From positions 2,481,501 to 2,545,500 of the forward strand of contig NZ_AP023367.1 in NCBI RefSeq assembly GCF_014218335.1: a stretch of DNA of 64,000 bases. The letters are read 5' to 3'. A model generated the notes under the pieces. The model saw nothing but the letters and a program-made list of their open reading frames with translations, did not search any database and was not told where the DNA came from. This document shows, piece by piece, positions 43,122-51,608 of this stretch (within the stretch, counting starts at the first letter, position 1; each line of letters starts with the position of its first letter). Both the position numbers and the translations under genes were made by a program. The stretch is from Anaerocolumna cellulosilytica. GTDB lineage: Bacteria; Bacillota; Clostridia; Lachnospirales; Lachnospiraceae.

Positions 43122-43182
43122 TTCGAAGCAGGCAATCTCACCAAATAAAGGTGACTTGTCAATAATCGCAACCTGTTTTGAA
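43122..43182. other. foldable stem in the divergent intergenic region
   Basis: TTCGAAGCAGG (43122-43132) pairs with CCTGTTTTGAA (43172-43182) over 11 positions with G-T wobbles when read on the plus strand. Inside, TCACC (43138-43142) pairs with GGTGA (43150-43154). It could be a structured RNA in the leader of either flanking gene or an operator. Elsewhere in the 457-bp gap (43004-43460) I see no gene. Confidence 0.4.
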
Positions 43183-43460
43183 TGGTTTCGGCACATAAAA
43201 TAACAGTTTCACAATTGACTATACAAATAGCATATCCTAATGTTCTTGTATTTTATAATGAAATATGGCTAAATGCAACAGTTATCGAGTTTTTTCTTAA
43301 AACTTACTCTAGTTTACCTTAATTTTCATTGGTTGTAAACCGATGTATGTAAATTATAAATAGGTATATCCTACCATAACCATAAAATATACTTTTGAAA
43401 ATGGAATACTATGTAATTATTTTGGAAAATCTGCAAACACTATAGTCAGGAGGTTTTCAT

Positions 43461-43889
43461 ATGGATAAAAATGTTGAATTTTTAGAGTATATTTATCAGA
43501 ATACACAGATGGGTTTAGACACAATTAGTCAGCTTCTTGATATTGCGGAAGATGAGTCTTTTAAGCAATTATTAGAAGATCAGTACAAGGAATACAAAGT
43601 AATATTTGACGCAGCCGAAGAGAAATTAAAACAGCATAATACGGAAGGGAAAGATATTAGCCCATATAAAAAGGTGTCGGCATATATAATGATTAATGTT
43701 AAAACTTTAACAGATAAGACAGCCGCACACATTGCGGAGATGTTGATTCAGGGGAGTATAATGGGTGTTATTGATATTATCAAGAATCTTAAAAAATATA
43801 CAGATGTAAAGGAAGATATAAGCCTTTTAGGCAGACAGCTGCTTAAAACAGAAGAGAGCAATGTTGAGCAGTGTAAAAGATTCCTATAA
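43461..43889 (+). CDS. four-helix-bundle (ferritin-like, DUF2383-type) protein
   Basis: 142 residues, all helical by pattern, no signal. It begins MDKNVEFLEYIYQNTQMGLD and has IMINVKTLTDKTAAHIAEML and EESNVEQCKRFL. The layout, four amphipathic helices of about 25 residues, resembles DUF2383/PA2169-type ferritin-like proteins, but canonical di-iron EXXH motifs are not evident. A stress or spore-related role is possible from the family; here it is unproven. AGGAGG precedes the ATG. Confidence 0.6.
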   Translation: MDKNVEFLEYIYQNTQMGLDTISQLLDIAEDESFKQLLEDQYKEYKVIFDAAEEKLKQHNTEGKDISPYKKVSAYIMINVKTLTDKTAAHIAEMLIQGSIMGVIDIIKNLKKYTDVKEDISLLGRQLLKTEESNVEQCKRFL

Positions 43890-43941
43890 TTTTTGTTACA
43901 AGTGGTGCTACACCAGACTATAAGATAGGGTAGTGCAAAAG

Positions 43942-43993
43942 ATGCCGGCTTAAATCGCTTCATTAGTATTCAGAAGATTATTTAAGCTGGCAT
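43942..43993. terminator. terminator between convergent genes
   Basis: ATGCCGGCTTAAAT (43942-43955) pairs with ATTTAAGCTGGCAT (43980-43993), 14 pairs with one G-T, followed by AGTTTTATTT. It serves the plus-strand gene and probably also the AraC-type gene on the minus strand. Confidence 0.75.
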
Positions 43994-43997
43994 AGTT

Positions 43998-44852
43998 TTA
44001 TTTATCATAAAGAAGTCTTTTTGAAAAGGCATTGCGATACTCAGTAGGAGTCAGACCCACTATTTTTTTGAAGGCTTTCATAAAGTTATGACTGTCAGAA
44101 AAGCAAAGCAGGGAAGATATTTGGTTGATGGTATCGTTAGTATCAGTGAGCATATACTTTGCTAATCCCATTTTTTCTTGTAAAATATATTGTTTTAGAG
44201 GTAATCCTTCAATATTGCAAAAGAGATGGGAGAGATATTTTTCGTTATAACCAAAATAAATAGCTATTTCAGATACTTTTATACTTTTATATAAGGTTGC
44301 TTTTACATAATCTTTAATGTCATTGTAGATTTGGCGTTTTGTATCGGTAAGTATGGCACCGGCTTGCGGAGTACATTGATTGTGAGCCTCTGATAAAATA
44401 GTAGTGGTTGTATAATTGCAAAAAGTAATATCATAGCCTGAGCGTATGGAGTCCTGTAGTTGCTTCATCAGAATAACTACTTTTTCAGGTGCAGTTAATG
44501 TGCTTTGAGCAGGAATATATAATGTGTCAAATCTAGGCTCAGTTCTACTGATATACGGAATCTGTTTGATTTCATGGTTGCAGGAAAAGTGCAGCCAATA
44601 GAAACTACAATCAGAGGTATGGTAACCGTACCGGATATTCCCTGGGGTAGGTACTAAGAGTAAGTGCTCACCCTTAGTTACTTTATATTGGCCATTGTCA
44701 TCTGCTATATATAAGCAGCCTTCCGTCATAACTATCAGCTCATAATCCTTTAATGGGAAGATTTCATGTTTCCACGCAGGGGATGGAGCTTTAAATTTGC
44801 CGGTACGTTCATATTGTAAGGGTGTATGGACAGAAAATTCATATACAGGCAT
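43998..44852 (-). CDS. AraC-family transcriptional regulator
   Basis: 284 residues. The N-terminal 150 residues form a cupin-like sensing domain (YELIVMTEGCLYIADDNGQY, then GEHLLLVPTPG). The C terminus has both AraC helix-turn-helix motifs: KVSEIAIYFGYNEKYLSHLF and NQISSLLCFSDSHNFMKAFK followed by GLTPTEYRN. Regulators of this type often control sugar use. No sugar gene is adjacent, and an IS element lies directly upstream. Targets unknown. Confidence 0.88.
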   Translation of the reverse strand: MPVYEFSVHTPLQYERTGKFKAPSPAWKHEIFPLKDYELIVMTEGCLYIADDNGQYKVTKGEHLLLVPTPGNIRYGYHTSDCSFYWLHFSCNHEIKQIPYISRTEPRFDTLYIPAQSTLTAPEKVVILMKQLQDSIRSGYDITFCNYTTTTILSEAHNQCTPQAGAILTDTKRQIYNDIKDYVKATLYKSIKVSEIAIYFGYNEKYLSHLFCNIEGLPLKQYILQEKMGLAKYMLTDTNDTINQISSLLCFSDSHNFMKAFKKIVGLTPTEYRNAFSKRLLYDK

Positions 44853-45184
44853 GAAACTTATATCCTTTCCGTTGTTATTTTAATCCCATCTGTGTGCTTC
44901 TAGGCTACCTGCACTTGCACGCTTACATAGCAGGAGGTAGAAAAAACGCTTTTTGCTTTTTCAACCGATACGCCAATGCATTAAATATTATGAATATAAC
45001 TAAATGACACCTTATCTATCTTTTTAACAGTTGTTATGTAAGTAGACAAAACTGGTTCTCGATACTATTTTACCTATATTATATAGTATTATTACCTGTT
45101 AGTAAATATAAACAGATAAGGAGATAACAAAATATTGGCTTATTAAGGTGTAAAAATGTAATATGGAATGAACTATAGTCAAGT
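44853..45184. other. intergenic region upstream of the AraC-type gene
   Basis: 332 bases without a gene. TAAGTAGACAAAA at 45039-45051 repeats, in inverse orientation, a motif at 46395-46407 inside the right end of the neighbouring IS. No promoter for the AraC-type gene stands out. Confidence 0.5.
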
Positions 45185-45226
45185 AAGTAGACACGATTAT
45201 TAGAAAAAACTTTCTGGAAACAGTTA

Positions 45227-46129
45227 CTAAGCTTGATTCCAGAAGAGTTCCTCCTTTTCATTGGGTGTTAGCATTCCAAGAGAACTGTGTGGTCTTCTGG
45301 AGTTATAGAAACCTTCAATATACTCAAATACAGATAGCTGCAGCTCCTGTAAAGAGTAATAGGTTTTTCGGTTGGTTTCTTCTTTTTTCAAATATTTGAA
45401 GAAACATTCACAGCAGGCATTGTCGAAGGGATAACCTTTCTTAGAAAATGACTGCACTACATTAAGAGAATCCAATAACTGTCTGAATGAAAATGCAGTA
45501 TATTGAGATCCCCGATCAGAGTGGAACATGAGGCCTGTAGGGTATTTCCTTTTATCATAAGCTTTTTTGAATGCAGTCATTACCAAAGTGACATCAGGTC
45601 TTGCTGAAATGTTCCAGGAAATGATTTTGCGAGAAAATAGATCCATTACAATACAGAGATAATACCATTTCCCAGAAACTTTGATATAAGTGAAATCACT
45701 TGCCCAGACAATGTCAGGGGATTTCTGGTTGAACTCCTGATGGAGATGATTGGTGCAATTGCCAGTATCTTTATGCCGATAGTTACGATATGGCTTCACC
45801 GTTGACATTCGTGGTAATTGAAGTGTTTTCATCAGGCGGTACACTCGTCCAACACTGATGTGAATGCCATGATCACGCTGGAGGACATAAGTAATCTTAT
45901 ATGCACCAAGACGCTTGTTATAATCGGCGTAGATATGGAGAATCCGTTTGGCTATCTCCTGATTTTCCTTGGTGCGTTCAGCAGGTACTGAGTGAAAATG
46001 CTTATAATAGGTACTTCTGTTTACACCTAATACATTGCAAAGAATCTTTATGTCATGCTGAAAACGAAGCTTATGAACAGCATCTAATCGTTGCTGGAGT
46101 GTGGCGTGAAGATGGCAATCGCTTTTTTT
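45227..46129 (-). CDS. IS3-family transposase OrfB, made by -1 frameshift
   Basis: Read in this frame from the slippery site, the product continues SDCHLHATLQQRLDAVHKLR and NRSTYYKHFHSVPAERTKEN, the normal IS3 OrfB start. It ends with an integrase core: the acidic residues are in WASDFTYI, MFHSDRGSQY and DNACCECFFKYLKKEE, a DDE triad. There is no ATG in this frame before the middle of the gene; the first start-like codon is a GTG at 45844, so expression depends on frameshifting from OrfA. The core is intact and the enzyme is probably functional. Confidence 0.82.
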   Translation of the reverse strand, partial: KKSDCHLHATLQQRLDAVHKLRFQHDIKILCNVLGVNRSTYYKHFHSVPAERTKENQEIAKRILHIYADYNKRLGAYKITYVLQRDHGIHISVGRVYRLMKTLQLPRMSTVKPYRNYRHKDTGNCTNHLHQEFNQKSPDIVWASDFTYIKVSGKWYYLCIVMDLFSRKIISWNISARPDVTLVMTAFKKAYDKRKYPTGLMFHSDRGSQYTAFSFRQLLDSLNVVQSFSKKGYPFDNACCECFFKYLKKEETNRKTYYSLQELQLSVFEYIEGFYNSRRPHSSLGMLTPNEKEELFWNQA

Positions 46130-46377
46130 AGTATGAGGAGTTCCTCCTCAAGCTGAGCATTGCGTTTTTGAAGATCCTTCACTTGTTTGGCGGTCAAGAC
46201 CTCGCCATCATCCGTTTTGACGGTTGAGTATTGCTTGATCCAACGGGTAAGAGCGGTTAGGGAAACACCGTATTCTTTACAGAGAGCAGCCTGTGTTTTA
46301 CCGCCAGATTGATAAAGGTTAACGAGAGTACGTTTGAAGTCCTCGTCATACCGTGTTCCAGTTTTACTTGTGGACAT
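46084..46377 (-). CDS. IS3-family transposase OrfA
   Basis: 97 residues. The helix-turn-helix is YDEDFKRTLVNLYQSGGKTQ and AALCKEYGVSLTALTRWIKQ, followed by a Leu-zipper helix (LQKRNAQLEEELLILKKA). AAGGAGGT lies 8 bases before the ATG. Seven A's at 46129-46123 (minus strand, in the codons for LKKA) form an A-AAA-AAA slippery site where ribosomes can shift -1 into OrfB, the standard IS3 strategy. Alone, OrfA would bind the element ends. Confidence 0.85.
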   Translation of the reverse strand: MSTSKTGTRYDEDFKRTLVNLYQSGGKTQAALCKEYGVSLTALTRWIKQYSTVKTDDGEVLTAKQVKDLQKRNAQLEEELLILKKAIAIFTPHSSND

Positions 46378-46639
46378 GAGTAGATACCTCCTTTTTTTGT
46401 CTACTTAATTGTAATATATGGTTACTTATCGTGTCCACTTTTATAATATAGATCCAGAAGGATTATAAGAAGGTGATGAAATTGATGAGACAAATAGACT
46501 TATATAAATAGGATTTATATAAATATAAAATAAGTAATTATTAATAGTTGTGATGATTATATAAAATGCATATAACGGAAAGAAAAGCTCGGGAGCATTT
46601 CTTTAAAATACTGTTATAAAAAAGTACACAGCTTTTATT

Positions 46640-46660
46640 AGAAAAGTTCTGAGCTTTTCT
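46640..46660 (-). terminator. short hairpin behind the holin-like gene
   Basis: AGAAAAGTTC (46640-46649) and GAGCTTTTCT (46651-46660) are near-complementary. It lies 10 bases past the stop of the minus-strand gene. The T-tract is weak. The gap 46441-46639 shows nothing else I can support. Confidence 0.45.
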
Positions 46661-46669
46661 GATATCCAT

Positions 46670-47029
46670 TTAGGTCTTTGCTTTTGCATTCTCGACTTGC
46701 TTAAAGGTAACTTCGTATGTCCCCATAGAGGATGTTGCTACTATCACAGCATTTAGTGCTAATAAAAGAAACCGTTCAAGATTAATGTGCCCTGTAAAGA
46801 CCTCTACCAACACTAAAAGTAGAAGAGCGATGAGATAAACCACATATCTGGTATGTATTTTCCACACTTTATCCAGAGGAAATTTAAGAAATTGAACGAT
46901 AAGTGTGGTGGCAGCAATTGCTCCGGCCATGGAACCTAAAAAGTCCCAGGTCATAAACTCGCTAAGAGGTGAGTAGGAGTTAAGAAAGACGCCCCTGAAA
47001 AACCATAAGTTGTACATGGAAGTCCACAT
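46670..47029 (-). CDS. small membrane protein, possibly holin-like
   Basis: 119 residues with two to three probable membrane helices: about 30-50 (FLGSMAGAIAATTLIVQFLK), 60-80 (VVYLIALLLLVLVEVF) and 90-108 (LLLALNAVIVATSSMG). The C terminus is charged. The pattern of a short N terminus, Gly/Ala-rich first helix and basic FPLDKVWKIHTRY loop resembles some phage-type holins, but no phage gene is near. AAAGGAG sets the ATG at 47029. Confidence 0.5.
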   Translation of the reverse strand: MWTSMYNLWFFRGVFLNSYSPLSEFMTWDFLGSMAGAIAATTLIVQFLKFPLDKVWKIHTRYVVYLIALLLLVLVEVFTGHINLERFLLLALNAVIVATSSMGTYEVTFKQVENAKAKT

Positions 47030-47298
47030 AGATTCTCCTTTCAAAAGGTTAGTACCTAGGTTATTAGTTAGTATTGATTATAAACTAATTACCAAATAAT
47101 TACAATAACTATCCGTTTAGATAACCACTTACAAGTATGTATTTCTAAAATAAAACATTGTTTTTATTATTGCTATTTGTTAAGATATTATCTAAAATAT
47201 AGAGTGTGAACTTACGCTTTCTTTCACACATTGATAAGTAGCCTTTAAGAAGGTTAGATACGTAGAAGGTTTTTAAAGATAGGATTGGAGGAAATAGA

Positions 47299-47646
47299 AT
47301 GTTATTTTTGTGGTATCCAAAATGCAGTACCTGCCAACGAGCTAAAAAATGGATGGATGATAAAGGAATTATTTGCGAACTGCGTGATATAAAAACAAAC
47401 CCGCCAAGGTATGAAGAACTAAAGGAATGGTATGAGATAAGCCAACTGCCTTTGAAACGATTTTTCAATACCAGCGGACTAATTTATAAAGAACTTGGCT
47501 TAAAAGATAAGCTTAACAGTATGACAGAGGAGGAGCAGTTAAAGTTATTAGCAACCGACGGTATGCTGGTAAAACGCCCCATTCTTATTACTGAAAAGGG
47601 CGTTGTTCCAAGCTTTAAAGAAAAGCAGTGGGAAGCACTGCTTTAA
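47299..47646 (+). CDS. ArsC/Spx-family thioredoxin-fold protein
   Basis: 115 residues. The redox motif CSTCQRAKKWMDD at the N terminus, ELRDIKTNPPRYEELKEW and LVKRPILITEKGV (Arg-Pro before the last strands) are characteristic of the ArsC/Spx fold. Arsenate reductases and the Spx regulator share these features; the RP and both Cys residues are kept. No arsenic operon is near, so it may act as a redox or Spx-like regulator. GGAGG precedes the ATG. A GTGTGAA...TTCACAC dyad lies at 47204-47229. Confidence 0.8.
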   Translation: MLFLWYPKCSTCQRAKKWMDDKGIICELRDIKTNPPRYEELKEWYEISQLPLKRFFNTSGLIYKELGLKDKLNSMTEEEQLKLLATDGMLVKRPILITEKGVVPSFKEKQWEALL

Positions 47647-47655
47647 GGCTTATAG

Positions 47656-47706
47656 CTGTTATAAATCAATCATCTGCTTCAGGTCAGTTTCTTTGATTTA
47701 TAACAG
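47656..47706. terminator. bidirectional terminator between convergent genes
   Basis: CTGTTATAAATCAA (47656-47669) is exactly complementary to 47693-47706, with a 23-base loop. TTATTTT follows on the plus strand. It lies between the ArsC-like gene and the sirtuin gene. Confidence 0.75.
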
Positions 47707-47711
47707 TTATT

Positions 47712-48434
47712 TTATGAAAGGGCAGCAAATACTTGTCCCAAATCAGCTTTTATAGCCAGATTAGCCTGTGAATCATATGGTGTTTCGCTCCTGTTAATCA
47801 GTACCAGACGATTTCCTTGATAATATCTGATAAAACCAGCTGCCGGATAAACAGATAAGGAGGTTCCGCCAATTATCAGTAAATCTGCCTGCTTAATTGC
47901 ATCAATTGCTTTATTAATGATGTTTTCCTGCAAAGATTCTTCGTACAAAACAACATCAGGCTTAATGACACCATAACATTCACATCTGGGTATACCTTCT
48001 GTATTTAGTATTTTATCAATTCCATACTCTTTAAAGCAATTCACGCAATAGTTGCGATGTACACTACCATGAAGTTCCAATACTTTATTACTGCCTGCTT
48101 TTTGATGAAGCCCATCAATATTTTGGGTTATGATGCAGCTTAATGTACCCTTTTGCTCTAATTCTGCCAGTTTAGTATGAGTTATATTAGGCTGGGCGTT
48201 AAGATAGATCATTTTTTCTCGGTAGAACCGATAGAAATATGCAGTGTTCTTTTTAAAAAAAGTACGGCTTAATATAGTTTCCGGAGGGAATTCATACTTT
48301 TGATGGTAAAGACCATCTACACTTCGAAAATCAGGAATCCCGCTTTCAGTAGATACGCCGGCTCCGCCAAAAAAGACCATGCTGTTGCTTGTATCTGTCC
48401 ATAATTTCAATTGTTCTACAAGTGTAAGGCTCAT
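47712..48434 (-). CDS. Sir2-family NAD-dependent protein deacylase
   Basis: 240 residues, full length. NAD-binding motifs are VFFGGAGVSTESGIPDFRS, IITQNIDGLHQKAGS and LIIGGTSLSVYPA. The catalytic His is in LELHGSVH. Zinc ligands are CVNC and CEC (about residues 128-155). The enzyme removes acetyl or other acyl groups from lysines using NAD, giving O-acetyl-ADP-ribose. The gene is alone on this strand, with AAAGGAG as its ribosome site. Confidence 0.93.
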   Translation of the reverse strand: MSLTLVEQLKLWTDTSNSMVFFGGAGVSTESGIPDFRSVDGLYHQKYEFPPETILSRTFFKKNTAYFYRFYREKMIYLNAQPNITHTKLAELEQKGTLSCIITQNIDGLHQKAGSNKVLELHGSVHRNYCVNCFKEYGIDKILNTEGIPRCECYGVIKPDVVLYEESLQENIINKAIDAIKQADLLIIGGTSLSVYPAAGFIRYYQGNRLVLINRSETPYDSQANLAIKADLGQVFAALS

Positions 48435-48604
48435 TTTGTAAGCTCCTTTCGCTGTTGACAGGAGTTAGATTTACATAATATCCGCTATCCGTCCTGCTTA
48501 GGAATTGACTTTTGATAATATTTAGACATAATCACCAAAAGAGTTATTTGAATTTTAGCACACATTTCAATGTTTGACCATACACTAAGTTCCAGTAGAT
48601 GGGT

Positions 48605-49423
48605 TTATGTGAATGGACTTCTAAGATATCCTATGATTGCTAAAATAAATAGGTGAAGTGGATAGAATATATAAGTAAAATTCTGAAATAGCTTATGTAT
48701 GTTTCCTTTTTTATGAGTATAAGAACAAGTCACCAGAAGTCCGAGATAGGGGCCGAATACATTCAGGAAGCAGACTCGAAGCATTTCTGGGTTTGCCAAG
48801 GTATAGAAAATGAGTCTATAGCGTGAAAGTATGACAATAGGGATAAATAGCAGAATTTTTTTACGCAGGCTGCTATTTCTGAGTATATAGAGCATAAAAA
48901 TAATTAATATATACCCTTCACTGCCTTCAAACCGGAGTAACCGTGCAAGGATACCAGACAATATAATCAAACTAATGCCAAGCATTGTATACCCTTTTTG
49001 CTGACACTTGGTAAAACTCCAAAGAGATAGCAACCCCAAACCCAGTGTAAACAGAATATTCATGGAAACATCTGTCCAACTTCCTTGTATTCCATACATG
49101 CGATTTTCTGCTAATTCAAATAGTATATATGGAATCTGTGCCAGAAAGGCTGTTGCGAAGATACGCAGGAGGTATTTTTTTATGTTTTTGGTATGCAAAA
49201 AGCCCTGTACGATACAAAACATAAAAATAGGTGCTGCTAGTCTTCCGAAATATATCAGCATATGAGGAAGCCAGGTTATTAACCAAGTGCCCATAGTATA
49301 CAGACCGATTGATGTACACCAGTTACCAAGAGGATAAATAATATCTGACAAAGGAAAAATCCGTATAAAATGATCAAAAAACATGGAGCTTAGTGCAAGC
49401 AGTTTAAGTTGTTTACTGTCCAT
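48605..49423 (-). CDS. TraX-family membrane protein
   Basis: About 272 residues with seven to nine membrane helices. It starts MDSKQLKLLALSSMFFDHF, the typical TraX opening with a conserved His/Asp region, then YFGRLAAPIFMFCIVQGF and ILARLLRFEGSEGYILIIF. TraX of the F plasmid acetylates pilin; chromosomal Firmicutes copies may acylate another surface molecule. The start at 49423 overlaps the end of the M56 peptidase gene by 11 bases, so it is translationally coupled to it and probably belongs to the BlaI-controlled unit. Confidence 0.8.
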   Translation of the reverse strand: MDSKQLKLLALSSMFFDHFIRIFPLSDIIYPLGNWCTSIGLYTMGTWLITWLPHMLIYFGRLAAPIFMFCIVQGFLHTKNIKKYLLRIFATAFLAQIPYILFELAENRMYGIQGSWTDVSMNILFTLGLGLLSLWSFTKCQQKGYTMLGISLIILSGILARLLRFEGSEGYILIIFMLYILRNSSLRKKILLFIPIVILSRYRLIFYTLANPEMLRVCFLNVFGPYLGLLVTCSYTHKKGNIHKLFQNFTYIFYPLHLFILAIIGYLRSPFT

Positions 49424-51023
49424 AGGATAAATCTCCCGTTTGGTTTGTCTCAAGTACAGAATATTGTTCAACCGCTGTATTTTCATACGCTGTACTTGTT
49501 GTTTCATAGGTATTTATCTTATATTGGTAGTGATTGCGCTCGATTTCTTTTGAACGTTGGTCGAATTCACTATCGCCCTTTCTCAAGACGGTCACAGAAG
49601 AAATCTGCCCCAGGCGGTTGCGGTTTACGTAGACATCTACTTCACCCTCCTCCTTAGTCTGTACAGAACCGAGCATTCCATCCTTATATGTTCGTATGGT
49701 TTCCCCCTGATAGACATAAAAACCGTCAGGCCCTTTTGTAATTCCTTGGGTTACATATTCCCGCTCAACCTCTTCATCGCTTAGACAAAGAGTGACAACG
49801 ACTTTAAAGGCGCCTTTTTCAACTCCGAATTCCTTTGCCAGGTCCGTCAGTACTTGTGTTCTTATGATTTCAGGATCATTGGTGGCATCCGCGTCCAGTA
49901 CATTAAAAATTACATCGTCAGCACGATTACCTGCCTTTTCACCCAAAGCAATATCTCTTGCAAGTCCGGCTTTTACACCCCATCTGGAAGAAGTACTGCC
50001 ACAGAAGCTGCTTAGATAGGCAGAAAAGGGAGCTTGTCCCCCGGTGGCAAAGGCAATCGTACTGCTCAACAAGAAAAGTATGGAACATAAAAGTGTGAAA
50101 GTTGTTAGTTTTTTATAAGTTAGAATATTTTTAATACGCCGTTCCACCTCTGTTTTGGAAAAAGAACTGTAAAGCAGCGAGGAACGATTTCCCATTATTG
50201 CCATGGTGAGCAGGCTTCCGGCATAACTCTGTCGCTGTGTCGAATCCATCTGGCGTAACACCGCGGCATCACAGGCCGCTTCTAGGTCAGAGGAGAGATA
50301 TTTAGACATAAGCCAGACCAACGGATTGTACCAGTGCAGACATACTGCAATCAGCATAACGGTTTTTAACCAATTGTCTTTGCGTTTTATGTGCATTATT
50401 TCGTGATAAAGAATATGATGCAAGAGCTGAATTTGTTGAAAATCCATACCTGTTGGTAAGTAGATGCGGGGGTTAAAAAGACCGCAGACCAAAGGAGAAG
50501 AAATTTCATCATTCGAAAATACAAGGATGTGCTCCATATTCATTTCAGAAAGAATTGTTTGAATTGATCGGTTATGTTCAATCAATAGACTGTTGTTTAA
50601 TTTTTTGGTATAACGTTGTTTTTGACATAGTAGGATACCAGCTGTTGCCACGGTTCCCAAACCATTAACTAGTAACAGAATTAACCGCCAATTTGACGGA
50701 ACCATATCATGGCTTTCAGCAAAGCTATATGTTACAGATTCTTCTGTAGTTGTATCCGTAGTATCTGTAGTGGTACTTTCTACAAGATAAACAGTAGGGG
50801 CTTCTAAAAGATTCAAATGCCAGTCCGGTACAGGCGTACTAATAGGACTAGATAAGGAAAACGGAACTAATAGTCTAAAAAGCACCAAACTCCAAAGCAC
50901 CGGAAAAACAAATTTAGGTAAATGGTTCTTAAAAAGAGTGCGCAGCAAAAATACCGTTAAAATCATTATACTTCCGTGTAGTACCATTAGGAATAAGGGC
51001 ATGTTTAATCCGAAATGCAGCAT
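49413..51023 (-). CDS. BlaR1/MecR1-like M56 membrane peptidase
   Basis: 536 residues. Four N-terminal helices flank the zinc peptidase motif LYHEIMHIKRKDNWLK (HExxH), followed by WYNPLVWLMSKYLSSDLEAA and CDAAVL, all typical of M56. After a fifth helix (about 305-325) comes an extracellular domain of 200 residues that is not the penicillin-binding domain of BlaR1: no SxxK or KTG motif is visible. It therefore senses something else. The gene follows the BlaI-like gene directly (TAA-ATG) and is probably activated by cleavage to relieve repression. Confidence 0.88.
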   Translation of the reverse strand: MLHFGLNMPLFLMVLHGSIMILTVFLLRTLFKNHLPKFVFPVLWSLVLFRLLVPFSLSSPISTPVPDWHLNLLEAPTVYLVESTTTDTTDTTTEESVTYSFAESHDMVPSNWRLILLLVNGLGTVATAGILLCQKQRYTKKLNNSLLIEHNRSIQTILSEMNMEHILVFSNDEISSPLVCGLFNPRIYLPTGMDFQQIQLLHHILYHEIMHIKRKDNWLKTVMLIAVCLHWYNPLVWLMSKYLSSDLEAACDAAVLRQMDSTQRQSYAGSLLTMAIMGNRSSLLYSSFSKTEVERRIKNILTYKKLTTFTLLCSILFLLSSTIAFATGGQAPFSAYLSSFCGSTSSRWGVKAGLARDIALGEKAGNRADDVIFNVLDADATNDPEIIRTQVLTDLAKEFGVEKGAFKVVVTLCLSDEEVEREYVTQGITKGPDGFYVYQGETIRTYKDGMLGSVQTKEEGEVDVYVNRNRLGQISSVTVLRKGDSEFDQRSKEIERNHYQYKINTYETTSTAYENTAVEQYSVLETNQTGDLSYGQ

Positions 51024-51383
51024 TTATTTCGCCTCCTTAATTAGTTTAGCAAGCCTGTTGGCTTCATCCTCAGAAATTCCCTGATTCTTTAAAAATGCAG
51101 AAAAGAACAGCTCGCTGGAACCACCAAACATTTTCTCAATTAATTGTTCTGTTTCACTTTGTTGTACTTCGTCCCGGGTTACCAGTGGTTTGCACAAAAA
51201 GCCGGGTTCTTCTCGCTCAATTGCACCTTTATCAATACATTTTTTAATTACTGTATAGGTAGTGTTTTTGTTCCAGCCAATACGTTCTGTCAATACGTCT
51301 ACAATATCCCGGGCGGGTGTATTACCCTGTTCCCATAAAACCTCCATTATCTTGAGTTCAGAATCAAAAAGCTTAATATTCAT
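51024..51383 (-). CDS. BlaI/MecI-family transcriptional repressor
   Basis: 119 residues. The winged-helix pattern is clear: LFDSELKIMEVLWEQGNTPA, RDIVDVLTERIGWNKNTTYT and VIKKCIDKGAIEREEPG. The C-terminal helices form the dimerisation part. AAAAGGAG sets the ATG at 51383. Its cognate M56 partner follows immediately. The two palindromes upstream are its likely binding sites, giving autoregulation of the operon with the M56 and TraX genes. Confidence 0.9.
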   Translation of the reverse strand: MNIKLFDSELKIMEVLWEQGNTPARDIVDVLTERIGWNKNTTYTVIKKCIDKGAIEREEPGFLCKPLVTRDEVQQSETEQLIEKMFGGSSELFFSAFLKNQGISEDEANRLAKLIKEAK

Positions 51384-51400
51384 GTGAAGTCTCCTTTTTT

Positions 51401-51458
51401 GACTATTGCAGTAGTCTGATGATAATTTAAGACTATCACAATAGTCCAACCATGTCAA
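51401..51458 (-). promoter_or_regulatory. BlaI-type operator pair and promoter
   Basis: GACTATTGCAGTAGTC (51401-51416) and GACTATCACAATAGTC (51431-51446) are two 16-bp dyads 30 bp apart. On the minus strand a perfect TTGACA lies at 51458-51453, and 17 bases further TAGTCT (51435-51430) falls within the second operator. Repressor binding would block the promoter. The dyads have the ACTA...TAGT core seen in the BlaI/CopY class. Confidence 0.78.
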
Positions 51459-51554
51459 CCGTAATTTTATAATGTAAATAGAAAATGTTACTATTGCTAG
51501 TTCAGTTTTTTTCTTTTAATCTGAAATTATATTAATAATCCATAGGAATAAGGG

Positions 51555-51583
51555 TTGTGAGGTTGACATAATTCTGCTATAAT
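51555..51583 (+). promoter_or_regulatory. promoter of the molybdopterin cluster
   Basis: TTGTGA (51555-51560) and TATAAT (51578-51583) are 17 bp apart; transcription would start near 51590, some 20 bases before moaC. The nearer TTGACA is only 9 bases from TATAAT and is not usable. No molybdenum-cofactor riboswitch fits in so short a leader. Confidence 0.6.
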
Positions 51584-51608
51584 AAGCAAAAACATAAGGA
51601 GATGGCTT

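Larger units (their letters stand above)
45185..46440 (-). mobile_element. IS3-family insertion sequence
   Basis: The element is about 1.26 kb. Its imperfect terminal inverted repeats are AAGTAGACACGATTATTA at 45185-45202 and, read on the minus strand, AAGTGGACACGATAAGTA at 46440-46423 (15 of 18 identical). Two overlapping transposase frames are encoded on the minus strand. No flanking target duplication is obvious, so it may be old, or rearranged at an end. The exact ends may lie three bases further in (TAG.../...CCA). Confidence 0.82.

Noticed and set aside
43100-43190. tRNA-like GGTTCGAA T-loop
   Set aside because: The flanking bases do not pair as a T-arm and no acceptor or anticodon stem can be drawn.
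46441-46640. Gene interrupted by the IS element
   Set aside because: Neither flank encodes recognisable protein halves that would join across the element.
51561-51583. TTGACA-TATAAT promoter before moaC
   Set aside because: The two boxes are only 9 bases apart; the TTGTGA box with 17-base spacing is more plausible.
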